Shown one piece after another: positions 45,222-54,386 of a stretch of DNA of 64,000 nucleotides (the first letter of the stretch is position 1; each line of letters begins with the position of its first letter). The notes under the pieces are model-generated. The model saw only the letters and a program-made list of their open reading frames with translations. It had not been told where the DNA came from and searched no databases. Origin of the DNA: Pseudomonas sp. UBA1879 (GTDB taxonomy: Bacteria > Pseudomonadota > Gammaproteobacteria > Pseudomonadales > Pseudomonadaceae); NCBI RefSeq assembly GCF_002338065.1, contig NZ_DDHJ01000026.1:1-64000 (forward strand), given 5' to 3'. The position numbers were made by a program, and so were the translations under genes.

Positions 45222-46792
45222 GTACGCGTTTCTCTCACCGCTTGGGGCTGATCGTTTGGGTTATCGCGGCCCGCAGGGCGCAGGGCGGCGGCCAGTACTT
45301 GCTCCTGGGTCAGGCCTTGATTGATGAAGTCGCCGCGCAGCTGGCCTTCGCCGATCACCAGCACGCGGTCCGACACCCCCAGGACTTCGGCCAGCTCCGA
45401 CGACACCATGATGATCGACACACCGTTGGCCGCCAGCGCGCCCATCAGTTTGTAGATCTCGTACTTGGCGCCGACATCGACACCGCGCGTGGGCTCGTCG
45501 AGGATCAGGACGCGCGGCTGGGTCAGCAGCATCTTGGCCAGCACGGCCTTTTGCTGATTGCCGCCGGAGAGGCTGGTGATCGGCAGAAACGGGCTCGCGG
45601 TCTTGAGGTGCATGCGCGCGATTTCCTTGTCGATGCTGCCCAGTTCCGCTTCGGCGTCGATGCGGGTCAGGTGGGCGAAGCTGTCGAGCACGGCAAGGGT
45701 GATGTTCTGGCCCACGCCGAGGTCGGGAATGATGCCTTGGCGTTTGCGGTCTTCGGGGACCATGCACAGTCCGGCGCGAATCGACTTGAGCGGCGTGCGC
45801 GTGTCGATGGGTTTGCCGTCCAGCCAGACCTCGGCCTCGTAGCGACCGGGGTAAGCGCCGAACAGCGCTGACACCAGTTCGGTCCTGCCCGCGCCGACCA
45901 GGCCCGCCACGCCGAGGATTTCTCCGCGCTTGAGGCTGAAGGAGATGTTGTCCACCCGTTTGCGTTTGGGGTTGTCGACGTCGTAGCAGGTGACGTGGCG
46001 CGCTTCGAAGATCACTTGGCCGATGTCGTGGGGCTCGGTAGGGTAGAGGTTGCTCATCTCGCGGCCGACCATTTGCGTGATGATCTTCGCGATATCCATA
46101 TCGGCCATGGCCGTGGTGGCGATGTGTTTGCCGTCGCGGATCACCGAAATGGTGTCGCAGACGGCGGCCACTTCATCGAGCTTGTGGGAGATGTAGACGC
46201 AGGCCACACCCTTGGCTTTGAGGTCGCGAATGATGTCCAGCAGCACCTCGATTTCCGAGCGGGTCAGGGCCGAGGAGGGCTCATCGAGGATCAGCAGGCG
46301 GGCTTGCTTGTTCAGCGCCTTGGCGATTTCCACCAGTTGCTGATGCCCGCCGCCGTATTGCGACACCGGCAGCGAGACGTTCATGTCCGGCACTTTGAGT
46401 TCGCGCATCAACGCTTCGGCGCGGTGGATCATCGCCGGGTAATTCATGCGCCCACCGGGCAGCGTCAGTTCGTGACCCATGAAGATGTTTTCCGCCACCG
46501 AAAGATCGGGGACGAGGGTCAATTCCTGATGAATGATGACGATCCCGGCAGCCTCGGTTTCGCTGATGGACTGCGCCTTCAGGGGCTGGCCGTCCCAGAC
46601 AATCTCGCCTTCCCAGGTGCCGTAGGGGTAGACCGCCGACAGCACCTTCATCAGCGTCGATTTGCCTGCACCGTTCTCACCGCACAGGCCGACGCATTCG
46701 CCGGGACGCACCTTGATATCGATGCCATTGAGGGCTTTGACACCGCCAAAGGTTTTGACGATGCCGTTCATTTGCAACAGGTAGTCGAACAT
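45218..46792 (-). CDS. xylG: D-xylose ABC transporter ATP-binding protein XylG
   Basis: A 524-residue protein with two fused ATPase domains, typical of sugar importers. The first Walker A is GENGAGKST near residue 40. Walker B in domain 1 is LLILDEPSSAL, and in domain 2 VLILDEPTRGVD, with the signature SLSGGNQQK. I chose ATG 46792 (MFDYLLQMNGIVKTFGGVKAL) because upstream in-frame codons run into a REPIN element and look non-coding. Spacing and overlap suggest translation coupled with xylH. Confidence 0.95.
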   Translation of the reverse strand: MFDYLLQMNGIVKTFGGVKALNGIDIKVRPGECVGLCGENGAGKSTLMKVLSAVYPYGTWEGEIVWDGQPLKAQSISETEAAGIVIIHQELTLVPDLSVAENIFMGHELTLPGGRMNYPAMIHRAEALMRELKVPDMNVSLPVSQYGGGHQQLVEIAKALNKQARLLILDEPSSALTRSEIEVLLDIIRDLKAKGVACVYISHKLDEVAAVCDTISVIRDGKHIATTAMADMDIAKIITQMVGREMSNLYPTEPHDIGQVIFEARHVTCYDVDNPKRKRVDNISFSLKRGEILGVAGLVGAGRTELVSALFGAYPGRYEAEVWLDGKPIDTRTPLKSIRAGLCMVPEDRKRQGIIPDLGVGQNITLAVLDSFAHLTRIDAEAELGSIDKEIARMHLKTASPFLPITSLSGGNQQKAVLAKMLLTQPRVLILDEPTRGVDVGAKYEIYKLMGALAANGVSIIMVSSELAEVLGVSDRVLVIGEGQLRGDFINQGLTQEQVLAAALRPAGRDNPNDQPQAVRETRT

Positions 46793-46825
46793 GGCGGGTA
46801 TTCCAGGGCAGGCCGGATCTCCGGT

Positions 46826-46958
46826 GTAGGAGCGTGGCGTGTTCCGCGAACGGCGGTGCAGCAGTCGTGAATTCAACAGGCACGGTGTGTCAGGCACACC
46901 GTAGCTACAGGACTGACGACGGGTACCCCGCCGTTCGCGGGACACGCCACGCTCCTAC
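46826..46958. repeat. REPIN element between xylF and xylG
   Basis: Inverted arms of about 31 bases, the left opening GTAGGAGCGTGGCGTGTTCC and the right closing GGGACACGCCACGCTCCTAC, with about 70 bases between. It fills most of the 200-base gap inside the xyl operon. Confidence 0.85.
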
Positions 46959-46992
46959 AAGGGTGAGCGTGTGACAGACGTGTTGAAAACCG

Positions 46993-47994
46993 CTATTTCC
47001 CCGCCATCTGATCCTTGGTGTAGAACCCGTCCTTCTCCAGCAAATCGATGTTGTCCTTGGTCAACGCCGTGGGCGTCAGGAGCAGGGTATCGACCTTCTT
47101 GGTGCCGTTGTCGTATTGCGAGCTGAAGGCCGGTTTCTCGTTGCGTGCCAGTTGCACCGACAGCTTGGCGGCCTCAGAGGCGATGAGTTTGAGGGGCTTG
47201 TACACGGTCATGGTCTGAGTGCCGTCGATGACCCGTTTGACCGCTGCCAGGTCAGCGTCCTGACCCGAAATCGGCACTTTGCCCGCGAGCTTCTGCGCGG
47301 CGAGGGCCTGAATCGCGCCGCCCGCGGTGGCATCGTTGGAAGCGACGATGCCGTCGATCTTGTTGCCGTTCTTGGTCAGGGCGTTTTCGACGATGCTCAA
47401 GGCTTCAGTGGGGTTCCATTCCTTGACCCATTGCTGGCCGACGATCTTGATGTCGCCCTTGTCGATGGCCGGTTGCAGCACCTTCATCTGGCCTTCGCGC
47501 AGCACCTTGGCGTTGTTGTCGGTGGGCGCGCCACCGAGCAAGAAATAATTGCCTTTGGGCGCGGCCTTGAGGACGCCCGAGGCCTGCATTTCGCCTACTT
47601 TCTCGTTATCGAAGGAAATGTAGGCGTCGATGTCGGCATTGAGAATCAGCCGGTCATAAGACACGACCTTGATGCCGGCCTTCTTGGCTTCGGCCACGGC
47701 GTTGGTCAGCACGGTGGCGTTGAACGGCACGATGACGATGACGTCGACGCCCCGTGAGATCAGGTTTTCGATCTGTGAAATCTGCTTCTGCTCGTTGGCG
47801 TCCGCCGATTGCACGAACACTTTGGCGTCCATTTTCTCAGCCGCCGCGACGAAGTAATCGCGGTCGCGGGACCAGCGTTCGAGACGCAGGTCATCGATGG
47901 AAAAGCCGATTTTTGGATGGGCTGAATCCGCCATGACCGGCAGACTGAGCAAAGCCAGGGCAGAGGCGAGCAAGGTGCGTTTCAGGTTCTTCAT
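46993..47994 (-). CDS. xylF: D-xylose-binding periplasmic protein XylF
   Basis: A 333-residue periplasmic sugar-binding protein with a Sec signal peptide (cleavage after SLPVMA). The mature part opens HPKIGFSIDDLRLERWSRDRDY and keeps QSADANEQKQISQIENLI, the usual XylF pattern. It delivers xylose to XylGH. It is flanked by REPIN-type elements on both sides, which may affect the relative amounts of its mRNA. Confidence 0.96.
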   Translation of the reverse strand: MKNLKRTLLASALALLSLPVMADSAHPKIGFSIDDLRLERWSRDRDYFVAAAEKMDAKVFVQSADANEQKQISQIENLISRGVDVIVIVPFNATVLTNAVAEAKKAGIKVVSYDRLILNADIDAYISFDNEKVGEMQASGVLKAAPKGNYFLLGGAPTDNNAKVLREGQMKVLQPAIDKGDIKIVGQQWVKEWNPTEALSIVENALTKNGNKIDGIVASNDATAGGAIQALAAQKLAGKVPISGQDADLAAVKRVIDGTQTMTVYKPLKLIASEAAKLSVQLARNEKPAFSSQYDNGTKKVDTLLLTPTALTKDNIDLLEKDGFYTKDQMAGK

Positions 47995-48139
47995 TGGGGT
48001 GCGTCCTTTTATTGTTGTTTAGAGGCACTTCATGAGCGTATCGCGGATAAAACTGTAGAGACTTCAGTGACGACGTGATGCAGAGAATTGTCGCGAGTTT
48101 GTCACCACGTCTTCGTGGGAACTTGCCGGCAACCCACTC

Positions 48140-48235
48140 AACCTGTGGGAGCCGGCGTGCTGGCGAAAGCGGTGGATCAGCAACATCAATGTCATTGACC
48201 GGACGCTTACGCCGGCAAGCCGGCTCCCTCAGGTT
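48140..48235. repeat. REPIN-type inverted repeat between xylA and xylF
   Basis: Arms opening AACCTGTGGGAGCCGGCGTG and closing AAGCCGGCTCCCTCAGGTT, a different REP type from those at 22100 and 46826. It occupies part of the 260-base gap. Confidence 0.75.
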
Positions 48236-48254
48236 CAACTCCCGGTGAATGACG

Positions 48255-49571
48255 TCAGCGGTAGATAAACCGGTTCACAACGCCTTCGAGCATTTCCTGT
48301 CGGCCACTGACGGCCTGCGGATTGAGATCGTTGTCTAGGGCGTGTTGTGCAAGGGATTCGAGGCTGAAGTCGCCGGTCAGCACCGCGCGCCCGAACGGTT
48401 GATCCCAGCCGGCGTAGCGCTGGGTCTTGAACTGTTCCAACACATCGTTCTGCACCATCGCGGCGGCGCGTTCGAGGGACAGGGCGAGCACGTCCATCGC
48501 CGCGACATGGCCATAAAACAAGTCGATTTCGTCGAGACTCTGGCGGCGCACCTTCGAATCGAAGTTATAGCCACCGTTCTGGAAGCCACCGACCTTGAGA
48601 ATTTCGTAGGTGGCGAGGGTCAGTTCTTCGACGCTGTTGGGGAACTGATCGGTGTCCCAGCCGTTCTGTGGATCACCGCGGTTGGCGTCGATGCTGCCGA
48701 AGATGCCGAGGGAGGCCGCCGTGGCGATTTCGTGATGGAAGCTGTGGCCCGCCAGGGTCGCGTGGTTGGCCTCGATGTTGACCTTGATCTCTTTTTCCAG
48801 CCCGAACTGCTGCAGAAAGCCGAAGACCGTGGCGCTGTCGTAATCGTATTGATGCTTGGTGGGCTCCTGGGGTTTGGGCTCGATCAGCAGATCGCCCTTG
48901 AAGCCGATCTTGTGCTTGTGTTCGACCACCATCTGCATGAAGCGGCCGAGCTGCTCGCGCTCGCGCTTGAGGTCGGTATTGAGCAGGGTCTCGTAGCCTT
49001 CGCGACCGCCCCACAGCACGTAGTTCGCGCCGTTCAGCCGTTGCGTGGCATTCATCGCGTTGAACACCTGGGCGGCGGCGAAGGCGAACACTTCCGGGTC
49101 GGGATTGCTCGCGGCCCCGGCGGCAAAACGCGGGTTGCTGAAGCAGTTGGCCGTGCCCCACAACAGCTTGAGGCCGCTCTGTTGCTGATGGCGTTCGAGT
49201 TCATCGACCATCTGCGCGAAATTGCGGGTGTATTCCTTGAGGTTTGCGCCTTCGGGGGCGACGTCAGTGTCGTGGAAGCTGTAGTAGTCGATGCCCAGCT
49301 TGGAGAAGAATTCGAAGGCGGCTTCGGCCTTGAAGCGCGCAACCTCCATGGCGTCCCCCGCTTTGATCCATGGGCGCTTGAAGGTGCCGACGCCGAACAT
49401 GTCGGCCCCCGGCCAGACGAAGGTGTGCCAGTAGCACGCAGCCATGCGCAGGTGCTCGCGCATCGGTTTGCCGAGTATCAACTTGTCGGCGTCGTAATAG
49501 CGAAAGGCAAGGGGGGAATCGCTTTGGGGGCCTTCGTAGCGAATCGTGTCGATTTCGGGAAAGCAGGGCAT
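48255..49571 (-). CDS. xylA: Xylose isomerase
   Basis: A 438-residue enzyme that converts D-xylose to D-xylulose. The catalytic His is at about 100 (YYSFHDTDVAPEG), and the metal-site motifs DLLIEPKPQEPTKHQYD and VNIEANHATLAGH are intact. The length matches the class II enzymes. It is the first gene of the leftward xylAFGH group, divergent from xylR. No xylulokinase (xylB) gene is in the window. Confidence 0.97.
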   Translation of the reverse strand: MPCFPEIDTIRYEGPQSDSPLAFRYYDADKLILGKPMREHLRMAACYWHTFVWPGADMFGVGTFKRPWIKAGDAMEVARFKAEAAFEFFSKLGIDYYSFHDTDVAPEGANLKEYTRNFAQMVDELERHQQQSGLKLLWGTANCFSNPRFAAGAASNPDPEVFAFAAAQVFNAMNATQRLNGANYVLWGGREGYETLLNTDLKREREQLGRFMQMVVEHKHKIGFKGDLLIEPKPQEPTKHQYDYDSATVFGFLQQFGLEKEIKVNIEANHATLAGHSFHHEIATAASLGIFGSIDANRGDPQNGWDTDQFPNSVEELTLATYEILKVGGFQNGGYNFDSKVRRQSLDEIDLFYGHVAAMDVLALSLERAAAMVQNDVLEQFKTQRYAGWDQPFGRAVLTGDFSLESLAQHALDNDLNPQAVSGRQEMLEGVVNRFIYR

Positions 49572-49734
49572 CGAGGTATTTCCTTATTGTTCTTGGCGAT
49601 GCCCCGATACTAGCAACGGGGTGGCCGCTGCCGATTACGAAAATCACCAACGCAGTGTTCGATTTTGAGTATTGAGATTCGCCGTGCGCAGGCCTAGTCT
49701 GTGCCGACCTGTTTCGCAGGCCCGGGAGAAAACA

Positions 49735-50913
49735 ATGAAAACCGTCCCGCCCGTTCACCGTATTGCGCTGCTGTTCAACGGCAGCAAGATCTACGATCGC
49801 GGCATCATCACCGGCATCGGGGATTACCTCAGCAGCACCCGCGCGTCCTGGGATCTGTTCCTGGAGGAGGACTTTCTCTGCCGTTTGAAAGGCATCGAGC
49901 GCTGGCAGGGCGACGGGATCATCGCCGATTTCGACGACCCGCTGATTGGCGAAGCCCTGGCCCACAGCAAACTGCCGGTGGTCGCCGTCGGCGGTTCCTA
50001 TGAAGATTCTCGCGCCTATCCTGCGAACATCCCCTACGTCGCCACTGACAATTTCGCCCTGATCAAGATGGCGTACGAGCACCTGATCGAGGCCGGGCTG
50101 ACCCGTTTTGCCTGCTTCAGCCTGCCCGAAGCGCAGAGCAACCGCTGGGCTCAGGAGCGGGAAGCCGCATTCCGCCGCCTGTTGAAGCGCGACGGCCTGC
50201 GCGGTGAGGTCTATCGCGGCCTGAGCACCAGTGCGCCGCTTTGGGACAGCGCCGTCGAACAACAGATCGCCTGGCTGCACAGCCTGCCCAAGCCCATTGG
50301 CATCATCGCTGTCAGCGACGCCCGTGCCCGACAACTGTTGCAGGCCTGTCTGACGGCGGGCATTGCCGTGCCGGAGCAGGTGGCGCTGATCGGCATCGAT
50401 AACGACCCGTTGACCCGCACCCTCACGCGCGTGCCCTTGAGTTCAGTGATTCAAGGCACGCAAAGCATGGGCCGGATGGCCGCGCACATGCTGCACCAGA
50501 TGCTCCACGGCATGCCCTCGACGACCCATCAGATTCTGGTGCCCCCCGAGGCGATCAACGTGCAGGCTTCGAGTCTGCATCAGCCGCTGGGCAATCCTTA
50601 TGTGATGCAGGCCCTGCATTTCATCCGGCAATACGCCTGTCAGGGGATCAAGACCGCGCAAGTCGCGGGCTATGTCGGGATTTCCCGTTCCTCGCTGGAA
50701 GCGCATTTCCGCAAGGAACGCGGTTGCAGCGTGCATGACGAAATCCTCGGCTTCAAACTCGCGGCAGCGGCGTCACGGCTGGAAAAGACCGATTCCGCCA
50801 TCGCCGACATCGCCCAGCATTGCGGTTTTAAATCCGCGCAATACCTGCACACCGTGTTTCGCCGGGAGTTCGGCTGCACTCCTCGGGAATATCAGCAAAG
50901 CGCTGTTCATTGA
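49735..50913 (+). CDS. xylR: Xylose operon activator XylR (AraC-type)
   Basis: A 392-residue protein, the E. coli XylR length. The N-terminal part is a LacI-like sugar-binding domain (RIALLFNGSKIYDRGIITGI start, later VALIGIDNDPLTRT). The C-terminal AraC-type DNA-binding domain has FKSAQYLHTVFRREFGCTPREY. I chose ATG 49735 because the product then starts like other XylR proteins; an in-frame ATG at 49672 overlaps the promoter region. It presumably activates the divergent xylA operon when xylose is present. Confidence 0.93.
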   Translation: MKTVPPVHRIALLFNGSKIYDRGIITGIGDYLSSTRASWDLFLEEDFLCRLKGIERWQGDGIIADFDDPLIGEALAHSKLPVVAVGGSYEDSRAYPANIPYVATDNFALIKMAYEHLIEAGLTRFACFSLPEAQSNRWAQEREAAFRRLLKRDGLRGEVYRGLSTSAPLWDSAVEQQIAWLHSLPKPIGIIAVSDARARQLLQACLTAGIAVPEQVALIGIDNDPLTRTLTRVPLSSVIQGTQSMGRMAAHMLHQMLHGMPSTTHQILVPPEAINVQASSLHQPLGNPYVMQALHFIRQYACQGIKTAQVAGYVGISRSSLEAHFRKERGCSVHDEILGFKLAAAASRLEKTDSAIADIAQHCGFKSAQYLHTVFRREFGCTPREYQQSAVH

Positions 50914-50982
50914 TTCGATTTTCAGGCGCGCTCGGCCAGGGCGGGTCTGTACATGACCACGACACGATCACAGGAGTCATCG

Positions 50983-51906
50983 ATGCATCCGATTCGTTTA
51001 GGGCTGGTGGGCTACGGCAAGATTGCGCAGGACCAGCATGTGCCGGCGATCCACGCCAACCCGCAGTTCGAGCTGGTGGCAGTAGCCACGCTGGGCGCCC
51101 ATTGCCCGGACGTGCAGAACTTCGGTTCGCTGACCGAGCTGCTGGCGAAAGGGCCGCAGGTGGACGCGATCGCGTTTTGCACCCCGCCTCAAGGGCGTTT
51201 CGCGCTGGTGCAAGAAGCGCTGAAAGCCGGCAAGCACGTACTGGTGGAAAAGCCGCCGTGCTCGACACTGGGCGAAGCCATGGCGTTGATCGACGAGGTC
51301 GAGCGTGCCGGGGTCAGCGGCCTGTTCGCCTGGCATTCGCGCTTCGCGCCGGGTGTGCTCAATGCCAGAGCCTGGCTGGAAGGCCGGCAACTCAAACAGG
51401 TGCGCATCGAGTGGAAAGAGCAGGTGCGCAAGTGGCACCCGGGCCAGGCGTGGATCTGGCAGGCGGGCGGGTTGGGGGTGTTCGATCCGGGGATTAACGC
51501 ACTGTCCATCGTCACTGATTTGCTGCCCGACGCGCTGTTCGTCGACGCTGCTGCGTTGAGCGTGCCGAGCAATTGCCAATCACCCATCGCGGCGTCGTTG
51601 AACCTGCGTGGCGGCCAAGTGCCGGTGACGGCGGAATTAGATTTTGACCACAGTGTCAACGAGCTGTGGCGCATCGAACTGCAGAGCGATGACAGTGTGC
51701 TACGTCTGGATTCGGGCGGGGCACAGGTCAGTCTCGATGGCGTCGCGCAGAAGGTGTCCGAAGAGGGCGAATACCCGGCGATGTACCGGCATTTTGCAAG
51801 CCTCATCGCTGAGGGACGCAGCGATCTCGATCTGCAGCCGTTGCGCATTGTGGCCGACAGTTTCTTCGTGGGAAGCAAGCAGACGGTCGCGGCGTTTCAC
51901 GAGTGA
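50983..51906 (+). CDS. Galactose 1-dehydrogenase-type oxidoreductase (Gfo/Idh/MocA)
   Basis: A 307-residue NAD(P)-dependent dehydrogenase. The Rossmann motif LVGYGKIAQDQH, VEKPPCSTLGEA and the segment KWHPGQAWIWQ followed by GVFDPGINALS closely resemble D-galactose 1-dehydrogenase of P. fluorescens as I remember it. Such enzymes also accept arabinose, fucose or xylose. I chose ATG 50983 because AGGAG lies seven bases ahead; an ATG at 50953 is longer. It follows xylR by 69 bases on the same strand, so it may be co-expressed and act on sugars in the same condition. Confidence 0.88.
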   Translation: MHPIRLGLVGYGKIAQDQHVPAIHANPQFELVAVATLGAHCPDVQNFGSLTELLAKGPQVDAIAFCTPPQGRFALVQEALKAGKHVLVEKPPCSTLGEAMALIDEVERAGVSGLFAWHSRFAPGVLNARAWLEGRQLKQVRIEWKEQVRKWHPGQAWIWQAGGLGVFDPGINALSIVTDLLPDALFVDAAALSVPSNCQSPIAASLNLRGGQVPVTAELDFDHSVNELWRIELQSDDSVLRLDSGGAQVSLDGVAQKVSEEGEYPAMYRHFASLIAEGRSDLDLQPLRIVADSFFVGSKQTVAAFHE

Positions 51907-51983
51907 CGCCGTCAGCCCACTGACATTCATCGCGTGGGTAGGCGCGCGTTCGGGATCTGGCCGCCGACAGAGCGACTCGGCGG

Positions 51984-52061
51984 TCAGACGTGACCGACGC
52001 CTGCCAGTGCGATGGAGAAGGAAACGATCAGCATCAGCAAAATGGACATGTTGACGGACAT
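51984..52061 (-). CDS. Possible 25-residue membrane peptide
   Basis: The short frame encodes MSVNMSILLMLIVSFSIALA and then GVGHV, a single hydrophobic helix. AAGGA lies 9 bases ahead of the ATG, a good ribosome-binding site. It is downstream of the OPT transporter on the same strand (160-base gap), so it might be co-transcribed. There is nothing else in the 315 bases between the dehydrogenase and the transporter except a short hairpin near 51961-51983. I do not recognise the family. Confidence 0.45.
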   Translation of the reverse strand: MSVNMSILLMLIVSFSIALAGVGHV

Positions 52062-52221
52062 GGGGTGAAATCCTTGTTCAATGATTCGGTGCCGACATGA
52101 TCCCGATCCGAGTGGGGAAAATGAACGGCCTTCGTGTGTATGTTCGTTATCGACGCCATCGATACTCCAGGGCTTTGAAGCGTGAGCCGTGGATGTGTTG
52201 ACTCCGATAGACGAACGGCAC

Positions 52222-53967
52222 TCACAGGTTCTGGAACATCGCCCAGAACGAGGCACCGACGCCCGTCATGCTTTCACCGGCGATCAGTCCGGCCGCAGCC
52301 GTGATCGCGAATCGCTCGGTGAGGCTCGGCCATTGGCGGCTCACCGCCCAGGTCAATACCGCACCGAGCCCCATCATCAGCGAGGTAGAGGCCGGCAAGA
52401 CGAACGCCAGACCCAGCGCCGCCGAACTCGGGAGCCAACGCGCCGTGCGTTGCGGCAACAGGCTGTCGAACGCACCCAGTAGCACACCGATCAGACCGCC
52501 GACGATGATCGCCCAGCGGATCTGCGGTGTCAGCGAGCCCAAACCGTGGGTCAGGGTTTCGGCCACGGCTTTCCACGTGGCGACGGCAGGGGCGGGCCAT
52601 TGTTCGGTGAGCAGCATGTGCTGGGGATCGGGAATCAACGCAAGGTACACCAGCACCCCGACCACGCTGCCGATGAAAATGCCGATGCATTGAGCGACGA
52701 CCTGATTTTTTGGCGTTGCGCCGATGGCCAGGCCCACCTTGAAATCGTTCATCAGGTCGGTGGACTGTCCAGCCGCGCCGCCTGCTGTATTGGCGCTCAT
52801 GAGGTTGATCGGCACCTGGCCGGGCGCGATCAGGCCGAAGGTCAGCTGCGACAGCTTGCCGATGGCGCCGATGGGGGCAATGCCCGTGGCGCCCACCACC
52901 CGCGCAGCGACGACCGCCAGGCAGATGGCCAACGGAATGCTCAGCAGCGCCATCCACAGGTCAATGCCAAACAGCAAGGCCTGCAAGCCCACCACCAGCG
53001 CAATCGCCAGCAACAGACCGGCGATCGGGCCTGTTGAAAAAGGGGCTCGGGCGCGTCGTTCTTCAGGTCCCCGTTTGGCTTTGGGCGCGATGAAGAGCCG
53101 CACGCCCAAGGCGGTCAGCGTCGAACACACCATCAGGCTGACCCCCGGCCACAGCAGCCATTCCACCAGTTTGGCGAACTGGGGGCCGTTGGCGTCCGGC
53201 GCCAACAGCACCCAGCCGTGATCGATCAGCCACGGTGACAACCCCCCCCACGCCACTAGCGCGCCGAGCAGCAGGCTCAGCCCAACGCGAATGCCGATGA
53301 TTCCACCGAAGCCAATCAGCAGGAGCGACGGGTCGAGCGTGAACGTCAGCCGTTCCAACGGCGCCGTGGGAGCCCAACGCGGAATGGCCCAGATGAAGTC
53401 GTCGATCCACTTCACGAGGCCCGACAGTAACGCGGCGCTGAACAGCACCTTGATGCGGGTAACGGCTTCCTGCCCGTGGCGGTAAATGTGCTGAAGGGTT
53501 TCCAGCGTGGCCATGCCTTCGGGAAACTTCAGGCCGTTGTCGTTGAGCAGGGTAGGGCGCAGGTACCAGGCGATCCAGATGCCGAGAAAACTCACGGAAA
53601 ACACCCACGCCATCATGGGGAGGGGGTCGAGTTGCTGGCCGGTGAGCAGGGTGTACGCGGGGATCGGTGCCACCAGCCCGCCCGAGATGATCGATGCGGC
53701 GGCTGAGGCGACGGTCTGGTTGATGTTGCTTTCGTGGAGGGTCCACGGGGGCTGCCGATGATTGCGACGGGCGAGGCTCTGCCAGATCCCGAAGCCGATC
53801 AACAGCGCGATGATCGACATGTTGAACGACCAGCCGATTTTGAGGCCGGCGTAGACATTCGAGGGCGTCAGCAGGATGCCTAACACAGCGCCTGTCAGCA
53901 CGGCACGCGGGCTCAGTTCACGCTCGATGCGCGGCACGAGAAGGGAAGTGTTGGCGTGTCGGCCCAT
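52222..53967 (-). CDS. OPT-family transporter (oligopeptide or metal-chelate type)
   Basis: A 581-residue membrane protein with about 14-16 hydrophobic segments. The OPT family shows in SPRAVLTGAVLGILLTPSNVYAGLKIGW near the start (quoted in part), NINQTVASAAASIISGG and GLKFPEGMATLETLQ. Bacterial OPT proteins carry peptides or metal-chelates; the substrate here is unknown. AGGACG precedes the ATG. Confidence 0.88.
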   Translation of the reverse strand: MGRHANTSLLVPRIERELSPRAVLTGAVLGILLTPSNVYAGLKIGWSFNMSIIALLIGFGIWQSLARRNHRQPPWTLHESNINQTVASAAASIISGGLVAPIPAYTLLTGQQLDPLPMMAWVFSVSFLGIWIAWYLRPTLLNDNGLKFPEGMATLETLQHIYRHGQEAVTRIKVLFSAALLSGLVKWIDDFIWAIPRWAPTAPLERLTFTLDPSLLLIGFGGIIGIRVGLSLLLGALVAWGGLSPWLIDHGWVLLAPDANGPQFAKLVEWLLWPGVSLMVCSTLTALGVRLFIAPKAKRGPEERRARAPFSTGPIAGLLLAIALVVGLQALLFGIDLWMALLSIPLAICLAVVAARVVGATGIAPIGAIGKLSQLTFGLIAPGQVPINLMSANTAGGAAGQSTDLMNDFKVGLAIGATPKNQVVAQCIGIFIGSVVGVLVYLALIPDPQHMLLTEQWPAPAVATWKAVAETLTHGLGSLTPQIRWAIIVGGLIGVLLGAFDSLLPQRTARWLPSSAALGLAFVLPASTSLMMGLGAVLTWAVSRQWPSLTERFAITAAAGLIAGESMTGVGASFWAMFQNL

Positions 53968-54386
53968 GGGACGTCCTGTGGTCGGTCTCAGGACTAGTGA
54001 GCGTTTTGGGGTGAGAAAGGTTCACCGTTGGGGCCGTGTGAGGAGGATCAATTAGACCGCGTGCGCCGGTTTGCCGACGCAGCGCGCCAGCTCGCTGGCG
54101 TCGTGCCTCCGGCGTCTCCTACAGGATGTGTGGTGTATTCGATAGTGCCTCTGCTGAGCGCGAGGGGGGCAATTAGTATCCGGCGTCTCCTACGTCCAAG
54201 GGCTCGATCGAGAGTAAATATCGTTGTTGATCAACAAGATAGACCGGGTTTGCCAGTATTTCGCCTTTACACCGTTGGCGAGAAACCGACCTCGTGCTTA
54301 TAGCGAAAGTTTCACCAATCGGTAAATTTTCTTACGTTGCAATGAGAATCGTTTGCGTTATCCTTCGCGTCTCTTTGTTACCAGGG
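53968..54386. other. Intergenic region before the siderophore cluster
   Basis: 419 bases. It contains two copies of CCGGCGTCTCCTAC (54109-54122 and 54180-54193), which are fragments of REP-type sequence, and the candidate Fur box at 54338-54357. The first half looks like decayed repeat DNA. I see no gene in it. Confidence 0.6.
54338..54357. promoter_or_regulatory. Candidate Fur box ahead of the ECF sigma gene
   Basis: The stretch GCAATGAGAATCGTTTGCG resembles the 19-base Fur consensus (GATAATGATAATCATTATC) in its left and central parts. It lies about 30 bases before ATG 54387. By analogy with pvdS, Fur would repress the sigma gene when iron is plentiful. Read by eye only. Confidence 0.5.

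Noticed and set aside
49572..49734. A specific XylR operator between xylA and xylR
   Set aside because: CGAAAATC and CGATTTTG are suggestive, but I could not build a convincing repeat or spacing.
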